From the NCBI RefSeq assembly GCF_018320785.1, contig NC_054872.1:37150051-37214050 (forward strand): DNA of 64,000 nucleotides, in the 5' to 3' direction. This stretch comes from Cheilinus undulatus (taxonomy: Eukaryota > Chordata > Actinopteri > Labriformes > Labridae). Position 1 is the stretch's first letter; each line of letters begins with the position of its first letter. Both the position numbers and the translations under genes were made by a program. The notes under the pieces are model-generated. The model was not told the origin of the DNA, did no database searches, and was given only the letters and a program-made list of their open reading frames with translations. This document shows, piece after piece, positions 11,321-38,576 of the stretch.

Positions 11321-12302
11321 GGGCTGTCAAATAATTAAACATTTCAATCATGACTAATCTCAGGATTTCTCTAGCTAAACATCATTAACCTCCTTTGTCA
11401 TTTTTTGATCTCCCACTATTTGTTAGTTTTTATTAGTTTTTGTTTCTGTCTTAAACTAAGGGGAATGAACTTCCTTTTTAATACAGACCTGTTTCAAAGA
11501 AAGTAGGGTACTTTGGGTCGTCCAAGGTTATGATATGAAATTAACTAGAGATAAAGAAACTTGCTTTGTATTTGAAAAGAAATAAGGGAACAGCTGTTTC
11601 TATTGAGGTTAACATTTGTGTTCATCATGGCAGCTGTCATCACGAGACGGACCGTTAGTTCTGAATATTAAGAATACCTCAAGCTTTGGTGGCTGTTTGA
11701 AATATTTGAGCTAATGTAACTACCATCTGAAAATAAATATATAACTTGAGGTAGTTTTTGAATTGATGTTGAAATTTTAAGTTTGAAAACTCTACATATT
11801 GTACCTTTAACTGACATTGTAGAGGAAAATATTGACTCAGTTAAAACTGTAACGTGTTCAACTGAGATATTAACAAAGAAAACCCACACTATTTAGAAGC
11901 CAAAACAACAAAAAATCAGCAGTTTCTTTGTGGATCCCCTCATAAACCATTGGAATGATAGTTCTTACAATAATCGTGTTTTCATATGTGACTTTTACTG
12001 TGTAACATATTGTGAAATCCCTAAAAACCGCAAATGCGCATGTGTGGTTCTTCACTTGAAATACTGTTTCATAAGCATAAAATCATGTATGCACTTGTGA
12101 TTATATGAACTTCACATGAAATCCATTGTCTTTTTTTGATATCACATTTGGGATTATTTACACGTGTAACGTGAAAATTAACTGTACCTTTCACACGTGG
12201 AGTCTTCTACTTGAGAAGTCCTTCACTGGGGAAAACTTTTATTCGTTTTCTGTTTTTTTTTTTTAATCTCATCAGTAATTGCTCTGTGTGTTCACTTTAC
12301 AG
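11321..12302. other. No gene seen
   Basis: AT-rich sequence without coding or recognisable mobile features. It is probably part of the long 5' intron of csf3r. Confidence 0.35.
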
Positions 12303-12394
12303 CTGAGAGAAGAATAGAAATGCAGTGAAGGCATGTCTGTGGCTTGTTGGAGTTTCATTGTGACTTGATAATCACAGTCCATGGTTGTGTAATG
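12303..12394 (+). other. csf3r: Candidate csf3r 5' noncoding exon 2
   Basis: A pyrimidine-rich tract and TTTACAG acceptor precede this 92-bp segment, and AATG|GTGAGT follows it. Short upstream ATGs are quickly closed by stops. Being 2.3 kb upstream of the first coding exon in the same orientation, it fits a 5' UTR exon. It remains inference without transcript data. Confidence 0.45.
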
Positions 12395-12779
12395 GTGAGT
12401 ATATTTCACAAAACACTCATTTTATAACATCTGTGCTTGTTGTGAAGAGCTAAACAATGAATGCTTAAGACTGGTTTAACACTAGATCATTTTTAAATCC
12501 TAATTTTTTTTTTTTTTTAAAGTGGGAGACAACACACATGCAGACAGTTTCAACTAAATTCTGACATTAAAATCCTCTGGATGCACACACTTCAAATTGG
12601 CTAGACCACTAGACCTGCTGTTTGTAGTGATGATTCCGCAGACATGAGATCTCACAGAAATGTGCGTGATCAAACATGACTTCAAAAGTAAGATCGATGT
12701 CCTTAGCTGGCTCTCCTGGTGTGTGTTCTGTTTGGCAGTGTACAAAAAAACGAGGAAAAGATGGTGGTTGAAAGCCTGC

Positions 12780-13560
12780 TGAGAATCATGCCGCTTTTTA
12801 ACGACCTTTCACCACTTTTTCCTTCCACTTTTGCATCTTTTAACACATTTCACAGCACTTTAACATATTTTTAACTTTTTGCAAATTTTTTGCCAATTTT
12901 AATGTAATCTTACCCCCTTTTTGACTCTTGAACCCATTTTTGCCAAAACCCCTTTTTAACATTTTTTTTCTCACTTATTGACTCCTTTAACCCATCTTAG
13001 CCACTTTTTTTTACACTTTTAGCCCCTTTTCCCCTTAAACCTGCTTTTGACCATTCCAGCCAATTCTACCTAATTTTTCCACTTCTTTGCCACTTTTTCA
13101 CACTTTAAGCATATTCTATCCCTTTTTAACCCATTTTTTCCAATTTTAATAAAATTTCACCAATTTGTTTACCACTCTTTACACCTTTTTGGCACTTTGA
13201 ACCCAATTGTTGCCCCTTTTCATCAATTTTAGCCAATTTTAACCTAATTTTCCAACTCTTTTACCATTTTTGGCACATTTTGGCCACCTCTATATTTAAC
13301 TTTATTGCCACTTTTTTACCCATTTTTGCTCCTTATTGCCTGTGTGGCCACTTTTTTAAACACTCTTGGACAATTTTGCAGCTTTAAACATCTTTTAGCC
13401 ACTTTTTTATACCACTGTCAACCCATTTTCACCCTTTTTTGACACAACCCATTTTAGCCAACTTTTTTTTTTCATTTTTAACTTGTTATTGCCATTTTTC
13501 ACTTTTTAAGCTTTTTTAAGCCACTTGTTGCCCTGTTTTGTCGATTCCCAATTATTTTAT
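12780..13560. repeat. Degenerate T/C-rich minisatellite, 'CCACTTTTTAACCCATTTTTGCC' type
   Basis: About 780 bp is made of diverged units around 'GCCACTTTTTAACCCA' and 'TTTTTGCC' with short spacers. The opposite strand of the same motif family forms the array at 61305-61660. There is no coding content. Confidence 0.75.
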
Positions 13561-14650
13561 CATTCATCCACTAAAGTTGTCACAGTTTTTTTTTACTTTA
13601 TTTTTTGGCATCCTGACATCTGACATTACTTTCCAAATGATTAAGTTCAATGTGCCCATCCACATTGTTGTCATAACCTAAAAAAGGGTTTTATGGACTC
13701 ATAATACTACAGCATTAATAAATGAAATTTGTTTTTGTTGCTCTGATAAGGGCGATTATTATTCAGGTTAAAATTAAATATTGGTATCACAGCTTAGATT
13801 ACAAAAGATCATGATTTTACTGACCTACATGGGCCCCTAATTTGGCAGGGCCCCAGAAAGCTGTCCCCTTACTGGTTAGGGAGGCCCTTGATGGGCAGCC
13901 CGACCACAACTATACAACAACCAATGATACTACATGTGTTAAAGATGTTTTCTGCATGCCTATGAATATTGTATGCACTGAGATTTAGGCTTAATTTTAG
14001 GTCCGCCTTGGAAAAATACAGAAAACTTCAGATCTAATTTGTAGCCAGTCGAATAAGACTAGCTACCTTCCAGGAACAATAACATTTTTGCATCCTAAGT
14101 GAGAAATGACATCCTGGTAATAGATAACTGTAAGAGGAAAAACACAGTCTACACTGTCAGCATGCTTTTGTTATTTCTATCATCTACAGAACAAATTCAA
14201 TTTAGGAACTACGTGCAGAGCAATAAATGTCACATCCTTTGTGTAATCCTGTTGCGTAAATGTGGAGCCAAGCTGTCAGCAATGTTGAGTTTTCATATTT
14301 ACGTGCGTGTCGTGTGTCTGTGTTTGGGTTTGTTCTAAAAACGCTCTGCAAACACCTTACACACACTACAGATTGCTCTGCTGTATTGTGAACAGCGGGT
14401 GCATTCCCTAGCTGTCTGCTTATATTGAAACATTATGCATTATGGAGATCACATCCATGCTCACATCAGACACTCGGAAACACGCCACTGATGATGTCTT
14501 TTGAAGCGACACACAATATCACTTTCAATACCTCACCTCACACATCACGCCGTGTCTCTCGGATGGGGTAGCAATTCAAGTATATAGTTTTGATAGGGCA
14601 TGAAAGTTTGTAATTTAAGGATATTGCATTTCATTTTGGCTGCCTAACAG
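13561..14650. other. Intron sequence ahead of csf3r coding exon 1, no other gene
   Basis: No repeats of note and no additional exon recognised. A small open frame at 14099-14338 has no supporting splice or homology signal. Confidence 0.4.
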
Positions 14651-14661
14651 GTTTTATCATC

Positions 14662-29445
<14,784 letters not shown>

Positions 29446-29660
29446 AATTATGCTTTGTAAGACGCTCACAGAGATGTGAGTTTGTGTCTAAAGCTAAGAT
29501 GATTCAAATGGTAAACGACTGTAGGAATATGCTTGATTTAATCCTAAAAATCACTTTGATTTTAAATGATTACACGTCTGTTAATGTCAGTGCTTTTTCT
29601 GCAGACTTAATACATGTAGGACTTTTCTACTTATACTTTAGTATAATACTAATGAAAAAC

Positions 29661-29964
29661 ATTAAAACAAAGCGCTGATGAAAAAAATAGATTTCCGAGA
29701 CAATATAAATATAGTTTAAATTTAGTGTTCTCCTTGATTGATTAATTACAACTCTACCTGTACATGTGGTACATGTGTATTTTATGTTGGTAATGATAGC
29801 TAGTAGATTACATAAAAAGAGGAAGTTGAGTTTTTTATCATTTATATTGTGAGCGACTCATTAAAGTCATAGCTGAACTAAACATCAGGTAAAAGAGAGA
29901 TTTTGGGAGCTGTTTTCCTACTATTGCAACAATACAAGACACCTAATTTAGCTAGGAAAATAAA
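29661..29964 (+). terminator. csf3r: Candidate csf3r polyadenylation signals
   Basis: ATTAAA at 29661-29666 and AATAAA at 29959-29964 lie 216 and 514 bp past the stop codon at 29443-29445. Which one is used cannot be decided from sequence. Confidence 0.4.
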
Positions 29965-30194
29965 TCTAAACATAAAAGTCTTTGTGCTTGAATTTTGTTG
30001 CATAAATTCCCCTGTTATGTATGAAATGAATTATGTTTTATTGATTAAAACAGTTTTTAAAAAATATTTTCCTTTTTATCTTTATTTTATGGTCATTTCA
30101 GTCTGAGTTAAAGTCATTCTGTCTTTTTACTCACCATTTGATCATAGGCTAATTATTGTAACTAGCTCTTCTGCTGCTCTTCATTTAAATACAT

Positions 30195-30285
30195 GTACTA
30201 ACCGACCACTTTATTAGGTATACCTATCAATTATTAATTAACACAAATGCCTAATCAGCCAATCACATGGCAGCATTTGTTTATT
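30195..30285. mobile_element. Single end of a fish DNA transposon
   Basis: ACCGACCACTTTATTAGGTA at 30202-30221 and CAGCCAATCACATGGCAGCA at about 30257 are hallmark phrases of a widespread fish DNA element terminus. Only one end is present. Confidence 0.5.
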
Positions 30286-30319
30286 AGCCCTTTAAATCCC
30301 CTATACCCCAGCATGGTCT

Positions 30320-30652
30320 TTCAGGTCCTCTGAGCTGTCCCGCCAAGCCATCCCAAGGGTCCAACAAGAACAGCACTTTTCAGTTGTGGGCCCTCATCTG
30401 TGGAACAATCTGTCTCTCCACATTAGAGGTGCAAACATTTTACATTCCTTCACCTCTTTTTCCTGGCCTTTAAAGCTATTTTAAAAATATCTCTAATTTG
30501 CACAACATTTTCTTCAGTTCTGTGTATTTGTATTCTTTGTAACATTATTAAGTCTTGTCTCCAGTTTTTATTTTGCCTTCCCTGAGAAGCACTTTGGTCA
30601 GCTAAACTCTGTTTTAAATGTGCTGTACAAATAAACTTTATTTACTTACAAC
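30320..30652 (+). mobile_element. LINE 3' end (L2/Rex-like), 5'-truncated
   Basis: The frame carries FSVVGPHLWNNLSLHIRGAN and 'FLAFKAIL', the usual C-terminus of L2/Rex-type ORF2. It then continues into the 3' tail phrase AAATGTGCTGTACAAATAAA followed by CTTTATTTAC. Orientation plus, between csf3r and mrps15. Confidence 0.7.
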
Positions 30653-30790
30653 TTGAACATTTCATGAATTGTCTTGAAAACAGAATTTCTGCACTTCTTG
30701 ACTCCTTTAAAATAAGAATAACCTATGTTAGATTTCATCAGTTTCTAGTTTTATTAGTCTACCAAACACATCTAGGCAGTTTCCTTATCA

Positions 30791-31488
30791 CAGAGTCTCC
30801 CAAACTTTTCAGCCCACGACCCCCAAAATAAAGGTGCCAGAGACCGGAGACCCCCCACTATACCTGAGGGTGGTTAAAGCATAGTTGAACACAGTCATGG
30901 ACATTCAAGAATCGGCATGTGCAAATTTACATTTCCAAGATTTTTTACAATATTACTTTGATTTTGGTTTAAATCTACGGAAGCCCTAAAGGGCCATGCA
31001 TTCACATATATTATTTACTCTGTTTTCCCGTGATAACGGGATAAATCAACTCATTATCATTGGGAAACAAACATTATCCTGTGATAACACCAAAACTAAA
31101 TCATTATCACAAGAAAACCAGCGTTATCTCGAGATAACAACAAAAATAAGTTAAGATCACGAGAAAACCAGCAGTGTTATCTCAAAAAATGACAAAATTA
31201 TGTCGAGATCATGAGAAAACTGAGAAATTATTTGTTATCACGAGAAAACAAAAATTATATATTTAAATATATAGCCTTTTAGGGCTTCTGTATAAGTTAC
31301 CATCTTTCTATTTTACATGTAACTAATTTTCTGCATATTTTCTAAAAAAAAAAAAAAAAAAAAATTGGTTAGAATGGAATTTGAAATAATTCCAAAATAT
31401 TTTTTGTTTATTAGAAGGCATCTGGCGACCCCCTCTCAGTGTCTGGCAACTCTCTGGGGGGTCACAACCCCCCAGTTGAGATCCACTG
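30791..31488. mobile_element. hAT MITE with 8-bp target duplication
   Basis: The left end CAGAGTCTCCCAAACTTTTC and the inverse of the right end (CAGTGGATCTCAACTGGGGG) are hAT-type termini. The flanks are CCTTATCA (30783-30790) and CCTTAACA (31489-31496), an 8-bp duplication with one mismatch. There is no transposase. A second MITE is inserted inside at 30976-31292. Confidence 0.8.
30976..31292. mobile_element. Nested MITE with palindromic TTATC-CGAGA-AAC units
   Basis: The ends TACGGAAGCCCTAAAGGGC (30976) and its near-inverse (GCCTTTTAGGGCTTCTGTA, to 31292) bound a 317-bp element inside the hAT MITE. The interior holds several copies of palindrome-like TTATCACGAGAAAAC or TTATCTCGAGATAAC motifs. 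Confidence 0.7.
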
Positions 31489-31773
31489 CCTTAACACAAG
31501 TTTCCCTTTGAAGCTAATCAAGTAGGCTATGACAAGTGACCCCATTTAGTAGGCTAACAAACTACTGCTGAAAAAATCTCTCAGTTACTCGTTTTAAGTT
31601 TTGATGTTTATTTTTTTAGTAGCCTCGGAGTTAATTCTTTTTATAGTTAGTGATTTTCACAGAAATCAATTGTTTCACCATATTTTCACTTGCCTCATCG
31701 ATGTGTTCCGGGATTGATAACGAAGCCTGAGAAAATTATCGCTCCGTCGTCACTCTGTTAGTTTGGTCTAAAG

Positions 31774-31785
31774 AAAATGGCGGAC
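31774..31785 (+). promoter_or_regulatory. mrps15: YY1-type element at mrps15 promoter
   Basis: AAAATGGCGGAC lies 87-98 bp upstream of the mrps15 ATG, with no TATA box nearby. YY1-like sites at the transcription start are common in housekeeping and mitochondrial ribosomal protein genes. Motif match only. Confidence 0.5.
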
Positions 31786-31872
31786 CTCATGTAGGGGTCG
31801 AGTGCGATTATCTGACAGATACATACAATATTGGGGAGTTAATTTTGTAATTTGTGAGCTATCCTTACAGCC

Positions 31873-34800
31873 ATGTGGGCTAACATTGCTCTGCGGAGTG
31901 TTTTGAAGTCGTCGGCTGGTGTGGTGAGGGAGAGCGGCTCTCTCTGCTCTTCTGTGAAAACCTGGACTGGCAGCTCCGCGCTACTGTCAGGACCAAGAGT
32001 CAGCTGTGGTGAGTGGAAACGACAGGAAATACAAAAGATAGATGCCCATCCGTGTTTGAATGAAGCTGGATACCGCGTTTTTATTTAACAGGGGTCTTTA
32101 TAATGTCATGACTGCCTCTCTGTAAGCGTGAGGACCCATGTTCATGTCATGAGCTAACGCAGACAGCAGGGGGCAGTGTTGATAGAGGGCTGACTGGAGC
32201 GTTAGAGAGCAACTATCACTGTATAATAAATTAATTCAGATAAAGTAAAGCATACTACGTATTTGCTCTTGCAGTTAAAAACAAAGATATTAAAAAAGTC
32301 AGAAATTTGCTTTTTGCTTTTTGCATTTCTGGTTAACTATGAGGACAAATATGAACACTGTAGATTAAATAAAGTACATTTGAAGAATTGATTTGTTTTC
32401 TAGTGGTATTTGAAAGTTGCCTACTTGGAATTTACCAACCATTTCCGTTTGTATAATTTTAAATGATAGATGTTGGTGTGAAAGTTATCATGAAAGCTTT
32501 TATGTTCTATCTTCATTAGTGTATATCTAGCATTTAGCGTATTTCTTAAATTACTAAGATGGATGAGTGTCCGTCATATGTTTGTTACCACTGATGTCTC
32601 CTCATTTCACACTGAAATGTGCAATAGGAATTTATGTGTCAATTACTTGACTCAGAAAATCAGCCAACAATCAGTGATATGAAGTTTTCATCTTGTTACA
32701 AACATTGCTACAAATGTCTTTGTTTTAATTACTGAAAATCATTAACTGAGAATTATTTTTTTTTTTGTAGTTATATTTACTATTTTTATTTCTGCTGATA
32801 CGGACCCATTGGTCTGACATAATATATTAAGTAGATGGGATATTCATTGCTACAAAACAGGGGTATTTGGGGAGAAGAGAGGAAACAGATGCTACTCATA
32901 TGTATGCCAACATTTATGACATAGTTTCAAAGTTACATGTTTATCTTTGATGCCCTATCTCACTTGATCATTACCATCATCATCATCTTCATCATCATAT
33001 CAAGTGCATCTGTTGCAACTATGCTTTCATTTCCTCCACAAGCTTACAAGCATGTGTGATAACGGGTTTTCACACTGACTATTGCATCCTATTTTCAGCT
33101 CACTGACATTCACAGATAAACAAGTCTGCTTTAAGATTAACAAGCAAGTCTAGTGTTGGGATGGCTTCCTCTTGCAGATCACAGTTGAAATTTTGAAAAA
33201 TGCAGGGAAATCATGAGTGTGAGGAAACCAAGTAAATAAGCAGTAATGTTTTTCTAAAATAAGAGAACTGTTCGTGATTAAGAGGAAAAGGTGGCCTGAC
33301 ATGTAAATGAGATTCTGTGGTTCTTTCGCGTGATAATAAATACTGAGAAAAGCTTACTCATGTCTTTGAGAGCAGCAGATGCTACAGATGGCCGCTTTAG
33401 GCGTTTGGAAATGACTGCACTTTACTATTTTGTCCATATTATGCATTAATGAGATATCTTTAGTGTTATTCAAATCTTCGTCATTGAACAGCCGGACTCA
33501 GCTGAGGCTCTTGAAGATGTTTTGCCTCTCCTCCAAAAGGCTTCTTTAGTTTTGAACCTAGAACCTCAATCAAGTCCGGTTGCCGTCTTGACAAAGGTTT
33601 GGATAACCATGGCCTGGATGAACGAGAAACTAAACAAACATCTACATCTGATGAATGATCTGATTTTGTGATTCATGCGCCCTCCTGTTATAAAAACAAT
33701 AGCCCATACATCATTTCAGTGTATTAGTTAGCCATGAGCACAGAGGCTCCCTCATTTTGTTTAAACTGACTTTTAAAAGGCATGGTGGTAAACTATTTAG
33801 CAAATAAATCTCGTTGTGTGTAGGTTAAATTGAAAATACTACTCAATTCAAGACAAGTACCATGGGAGTTGTCATGTGTCATCCAAGTACAAGTGAGTTC
33901 TAAGAGTTGGATCTATTTGGGAATGACATGAGCCATTTTTGTTGTTTTAAATATATTTTTAAAACTGTGAATGGTACAGACAGTCACTTACTACTGAGTT
34001 AATAGTTGGGATTTCCAAAAAGAGTCACCGTTTCCATCCCTCTGAGTGAGACTGGACAGATAAAAACCAGTTTGATCCGATAAAGACATCCTAGACCACT
34101 TCTGTATGCAGTTTTAGGGACTGGACATCAAACCGTTTTCAGCATGCATAGAGGTACAGTGCTTAGCAAATTTATTAGACCACCCTAACAAAGTAAGGTT
34201 TATGCCACAGCTGCCCTAAATGAACAGCATTGGTATTTACAAAATCATTTTTTATGTTTCTGCAATGGTTAATACACCAATATGTAGAAGCTCTTTAACC
34301 CAAATGATATTTTTAATGCTAAAATATAATTATTATTGTTATCCATGAATTTTCAAATTTACTGATTTACAAAAAAACTGAAAAATAGTAAAGCACACTA
34401 TTATTTTTTTATTAATATGTCAAATTATAGTTATTTACTTTCATTCCTGAACAGAAAAATTAGTTTTAGTGGTTGAATGTTATGCTTGATTCATTTCTGA
34501 CTTCTCAGAGAAGCCCAGTGAGCCGGCTCAAATTTGGGTGAATTCAGTTTGAAATTCCTCATTCCTGTTCGAAATGGTAAAACGTGGAGAGCTGACTTAA
34601 AATGAAAGAGTCCGCATTAAAGCACTTCATGATGCTGGATGGTCTCTGAGACAAATATGACAGGTGGTCTAATAAATTTGTTAAGTATGTCCACACAAAG
34701 CATTAAGGACTGCCACTTGGTATTTGAATGCTATAAAAAAATATAAATCCCTGTAAATGCACCGTATAAAACAAGTTAATGAGATACCTGACATGTAAAC

Positions 34801-37800
34801 AAATGTCTTTATTCCAGATGGAAGTATCAAGCAGCTGGAAATTAAATGACATGACTTAAGGATACTGATAAAAGAAACCACTATCATTTCACCATCTTCT
34901 AATGTGCGTGGTTGGGTTTAATTGAGGTTGACAAACATGTTATGGAAATTGTCTTGCTGAGGCTGTTTCAATAAGCAGCTTGAAGCTGTGAGTCAGTTTT
35001 CTCATCATCCTGTAACTTTGCTTTTCATTAAGAGAATAGAAAAGTTGTGCATGCAGCATTGAAGACAGAATCCCTTTCAAGTAAAGGTCGTGTTGTAAAT
35101 AACAATTTTAGCCAAGTTCAGCTGCTAACTCAAAGTTTTCTAAATATGCAGGAGTAACCAATTAAAGACTAAGCGAAAAATGGCCTTGGCAAGATCACAA
35201 TTTTGACATCCTTGGCCTCTACTTTAAAGTAACCTCTCACTTAAAGGACTAATGCACATGTTTTTTTATGCAGATTATTAACATTTTTCTCTCTCCTCTC
35301 AGTCGCAGGAAGTTTTGCAGTTCCACCTCCAGTAAGACACTACACTCAGGGTCCCAAGAGGAAGACCAGTACGTTATGAAGCTTTATTAACTTCAAATTA
35401 AGTTCTGCCTCTTTTTCTTTCTAAATAAAGTTGCCTTTTTCATTTTAAACACTCTGCTTTATTCAGCCCTTGAGAGCCAACTCATTGATCTTCCTCCAAC
35501 AATGCTGAAGATGGATTATGCAGCCGTACCCGTTGCTCAAATGTAAATACTAAATTACACAATATCTTACCTAGAACATGTTAAATCAATATTCATATTT
35601 ACAGCCAATAACACTGTTGTATTTGGAACTCACAGGACTGATGATGTTGTCAAAAAAATACTTTCGTTGGAGTTAGCAAGTCATGTAAGTCTACACATTC
35701 CCCCTCAGATCTCCTTTTATTTTCACTTCAACTCTTTATTAATTTGAATGATTGTGGTTAAATTTCTGACCGTCACTGATTTTTTGTCCTTTCAGGGTGA
35801 AAAGCTAAAGATGAAAATGGAACAAATGATTGCAAAAGTCCAGAGGGATGAGAATGACCGCAACTCGCTGGAAGTTCGGGGTGAGTTCCCTTTCTTCAGT
35901 ATTGAAATACTATAATCACATAAATACAATTTAATACCTACATTCTACATTGATTTTTTTTGTCTTTTTCTTTTAGTGGCTATTTTGACTGCAAAAATCA
36001 GAAATTTTCAAGAGCACCTGCAAAAGCATCATAAAGTAAGTAAAAGAGTAGAATCTGTGGTGTTGTAGCATACTCTTTCTCAGAGGTGGAAAAAGTACAC
36101 AGCTAATGTACTCAAGCAAAAGCTCAGTTGCTCTGGTTAAAATTTACTCAAGAACAAGTAAAGGTACTGGCCTATAAATCTACTAAAGTAAAAGTAAAAA
36201 GTGTTTAACCTAAAGTTTACTTTAAGTACTGAGTAGCTACTTAAGAGTTATACAGTAAAATAGGATCTTTCATTAGCGGCGATAAAAACAAGAATAGATT
36301 TCAAACCAGGCTGTTCAGCTAAAGTCACACCTCTATGATAAAGCAAAATACACAGCAAAACTGACAGTCTTAATCAAACTCTTATAGAATTAATTAAAAA
36401 TGTAAGAACCCACACTACATATAGTTTAACTACATGGTATAAAGTGTTATTTATTTTATAATTTGACAGTGCTGCAGTTACTCTTGGAAATCTGTGGCCT
36501 CCTCTGGCATGAAAAAAAGCAGAGAGTCAATCTCATAGCAAGGCAATGCATACTAATGAAGATGCACTATGTATTCTAAGGAGCACCTAAAGGCACAGAT
36601 GGCAGCTCTAACCCTAACTCAGTGGATAACTTCACTCATGGTGCAAAGCAAAAACAACAACAGTCCACCAAAATGTGCCTAAAACAACCCCAGCAGTGGC
36701 TACTTCACAACAGGCTACATCTAAACACAGATAAAACACATATAAACTCTGCCCAAGGGCATGATGGGAACCTCTACCCACACATCCCCCCAGATTTGAA
36801 ATGGCAGTGGGAGCGGCCTAGATAAATTGACTCTACAGAGTCTGGTGGATCAGCACTGTCAAATAAGTTTAACACCAAAAACTGTTTCACTCGGAACAGA
36901 GTTAAAATTACACTTTGGGAGTTAAATTCAACTTCAAAATGTCTAACTCTAAGATTTCAACACTCAGTATTTTGCTGTATACAACAGCAATTTTGGGATG
37001 TGATGCAGAATCACTCTTTGATTATGTGCTACTGTGTAGTTAACCAAGGTTGAAAAAGTACAGGAGTTTTGTGCTCAAGTAAAAGTTCAGTTACTCTGGT
37101 CAAAATTTATTGAAGTAGAAGTAAAAGTACTGATTTCAGAATGTAGTCAAAAAAGTACAACTACCCAAAAAATACGACTCAATTAACAGCAATGTGAGTA
37201 AATGTAATTAGTTACTTTCTACCCCTGCTCTTTGTCTCTTGAATTGCAGGGGAAATTGTCTTCTTTGGACAGAGCTAATAAAAATAACCCGGGGTGGTTT
37301 TTCAAAGGGATGCTGACTTGCACCACTACTACTCTCATGTATGATTTCGTGTCTTCACATTTCCTCTGGTTTGAGGCATACGTGTGCTACAGGATATCCT
37401 GTGCAGACCTCCTCGTCATTAAACAAGAACATACGTAGCAGCGTCATAGTTGGAAATTTCCACCTTACATCATACATAGAACATTGTGGTCAAAATTGAC
37501 ACAGATGAGGAGCAGAGTGTTTAACTGTTTCCCTCTTGTATAAGTTAATTCGCCTAAAACCTGTGTTCTGTGGTGTCCTTGTTTCACATTTATAGTCCAC
37601 CTTCTTTCTTTTATGTCTATTGCAGGATAAATCAAACAAGAGGCGGATGCTAATGGCTATTGACAGGAGGAAAAAGCTCTTGAAAAACCTTAGATTAGTT
37701 CGTTATGATGCCTTTGAAAATGTGTGTGAGCAGCTGGGCATCACTTACACATTTCCTCCAGAGTACTACAGACGGGCGACTCGCCGCTGGGTAGCAAAGA

Positions 37801-38436
37801 AGGCCTTCTGCATCAAGGTAGCAACAATTTACTCCTTTATTCTGTTTAAAACATCTACACTTTTACCTTTGTTTCTGCTTTTTTTTATTCACTGTGCATT
37901 AAAATGCTTTTAATCTGAGATAACTATCTAAAGACCTTTATAGACTTGTGAAAATGCATTTTTGATCGTTACTCAAGCTTTCTCTATGTGGGTTACACAA
38001 CCATCTTTAACAGTTTCTATACATTTTGTATTGCCAATAGATAAACATTTGTTTTAGCATTAAGAATTAAAGATAAGACACAAAACATCAGGAAGAAGGC
38101 TGAAGCCCTGGCTTTAAACATCTACCCTTTCACATGAGTTTTTTCATCATCTCCCCTTATATTTAGACAGAGCAGTAAAATAAAGTCACAGAAAAAAGTA
38201 TAAATGCATTATATTGCCTTTTTCGTTTACCCACAGTCTCTGAAAAATAACTAAATACCACATCGAAGGTGTGATTGAAGGTGTTATTTTCCACTCCCCT
38301 CACTCCATCCTGTGTCTCTTCTCAGGTCTTTAAAGAGGTGCAGAAGCAGAAGGCACAGCAGAAGCTGAAGATGAAGCGAAGTTTAGCCTCCACAGACATG
38401 GCTGCAACAAACACAAGAGCTTCTGAATCCACATAG
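31873..38436 (+). CDS. mrps15: Mitochondrial small ribosomal subunit protein uS15m
   Basis: Part of the 28S subunit of the mitochondrial ribosome, binding small-subunit rRNA. Eight exons with matching phases: 31873-32008, 35303-35368, 35467-35542, 35636-35684, 35796-35880, 35977-36035, 37626-37817, 38326-38436. They give 257 aa, the human length. Residues 1-45 are basic and Ser-rich with few acids, as in a mitochondrial targeting peptide. The S15 core is clear: [15 protein letters not shown], the helix with [20 protein letters not shown] (about 155-175) and [20 protein letters not shown], equivalent to the conserved 'H..DH.S...L..L...R..LL.YL' region of bacterial S15. A lysine-rich C-terminal extension follows, as in vertebrate orthologues. 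Introns hold a Tc1 deletion derivative (34155-34687) and hAT-like pieces. It follows csf3r on the same strand, as in human. Polyadenylation signals are at 38442-38447 and 38571-38576. Confidence 0.96.
34155..34687 (+). mobile_element. Tc1 deletion derivative with transposase N-terminus
   Basis: Inverted ends are visible: GCTTAGCAAATTTATTAGAC at 34161 and its near-inverse ending at 34687, with TA at the left border. Near 34574-34660 the start of a transposase remains: MVKRGELT, an in-frame TAA, then [19 protein letters not shown], a typical HTH. The catalytic part is gone. It lies in mrps15 intron 1. Confidence 0.75.
36081..36260. mobile_element. hAT-like non-autonomous fragment, copy 1
   Basis: CAGAGGTGGAAAAAGTACAC followed by runs of 'ACTCAAGTAAAAGTA'-type sequence is a well-known fish repeat end. 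It lies in mrps15 intron 6. Confidence 0.5.
36468..36610 (+). repeat. Dispersed repeat of unknown family, copy 2
   Basis: Matches 22795-22960 in the same orientation (shared phrases are listed there). It lies in mrps15 intron 6. Confidence 0.55.
37040..37232. mobile_element. hAT-like non-autonomous fragment, copy 2
   Basis: 'GTTGAAAAAGTACAGGAG', 'GTGCTCAAGTAAAAGTTCAG' and 'TAATTAGTTACTTTCTACCC' repeat the family of 36081-36260. The two fragments may be halves or separate copies of one element. Confidence 0.45.
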
Positions 38437-38576
38437 AAGACAATAAACTGTATAAAGCAGCAGTTGATCTCCACTTTCACACACCCATGCAGTTATGTGA
38501 CATGAAAAATAGCTACCTTTTAGAGCATTGTTTTGCTTTCACTTTAAGGTTGTTATCAGAAGTGAATGGAAATAAA

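Noticed and set aside
29484-30106. Short plus-strand frames after csf3r
   Set aside because: AT-rich 3' UTR or flanking sequence; hydrophobic, Lys/Phe/Ile-rich translations expected by chance.
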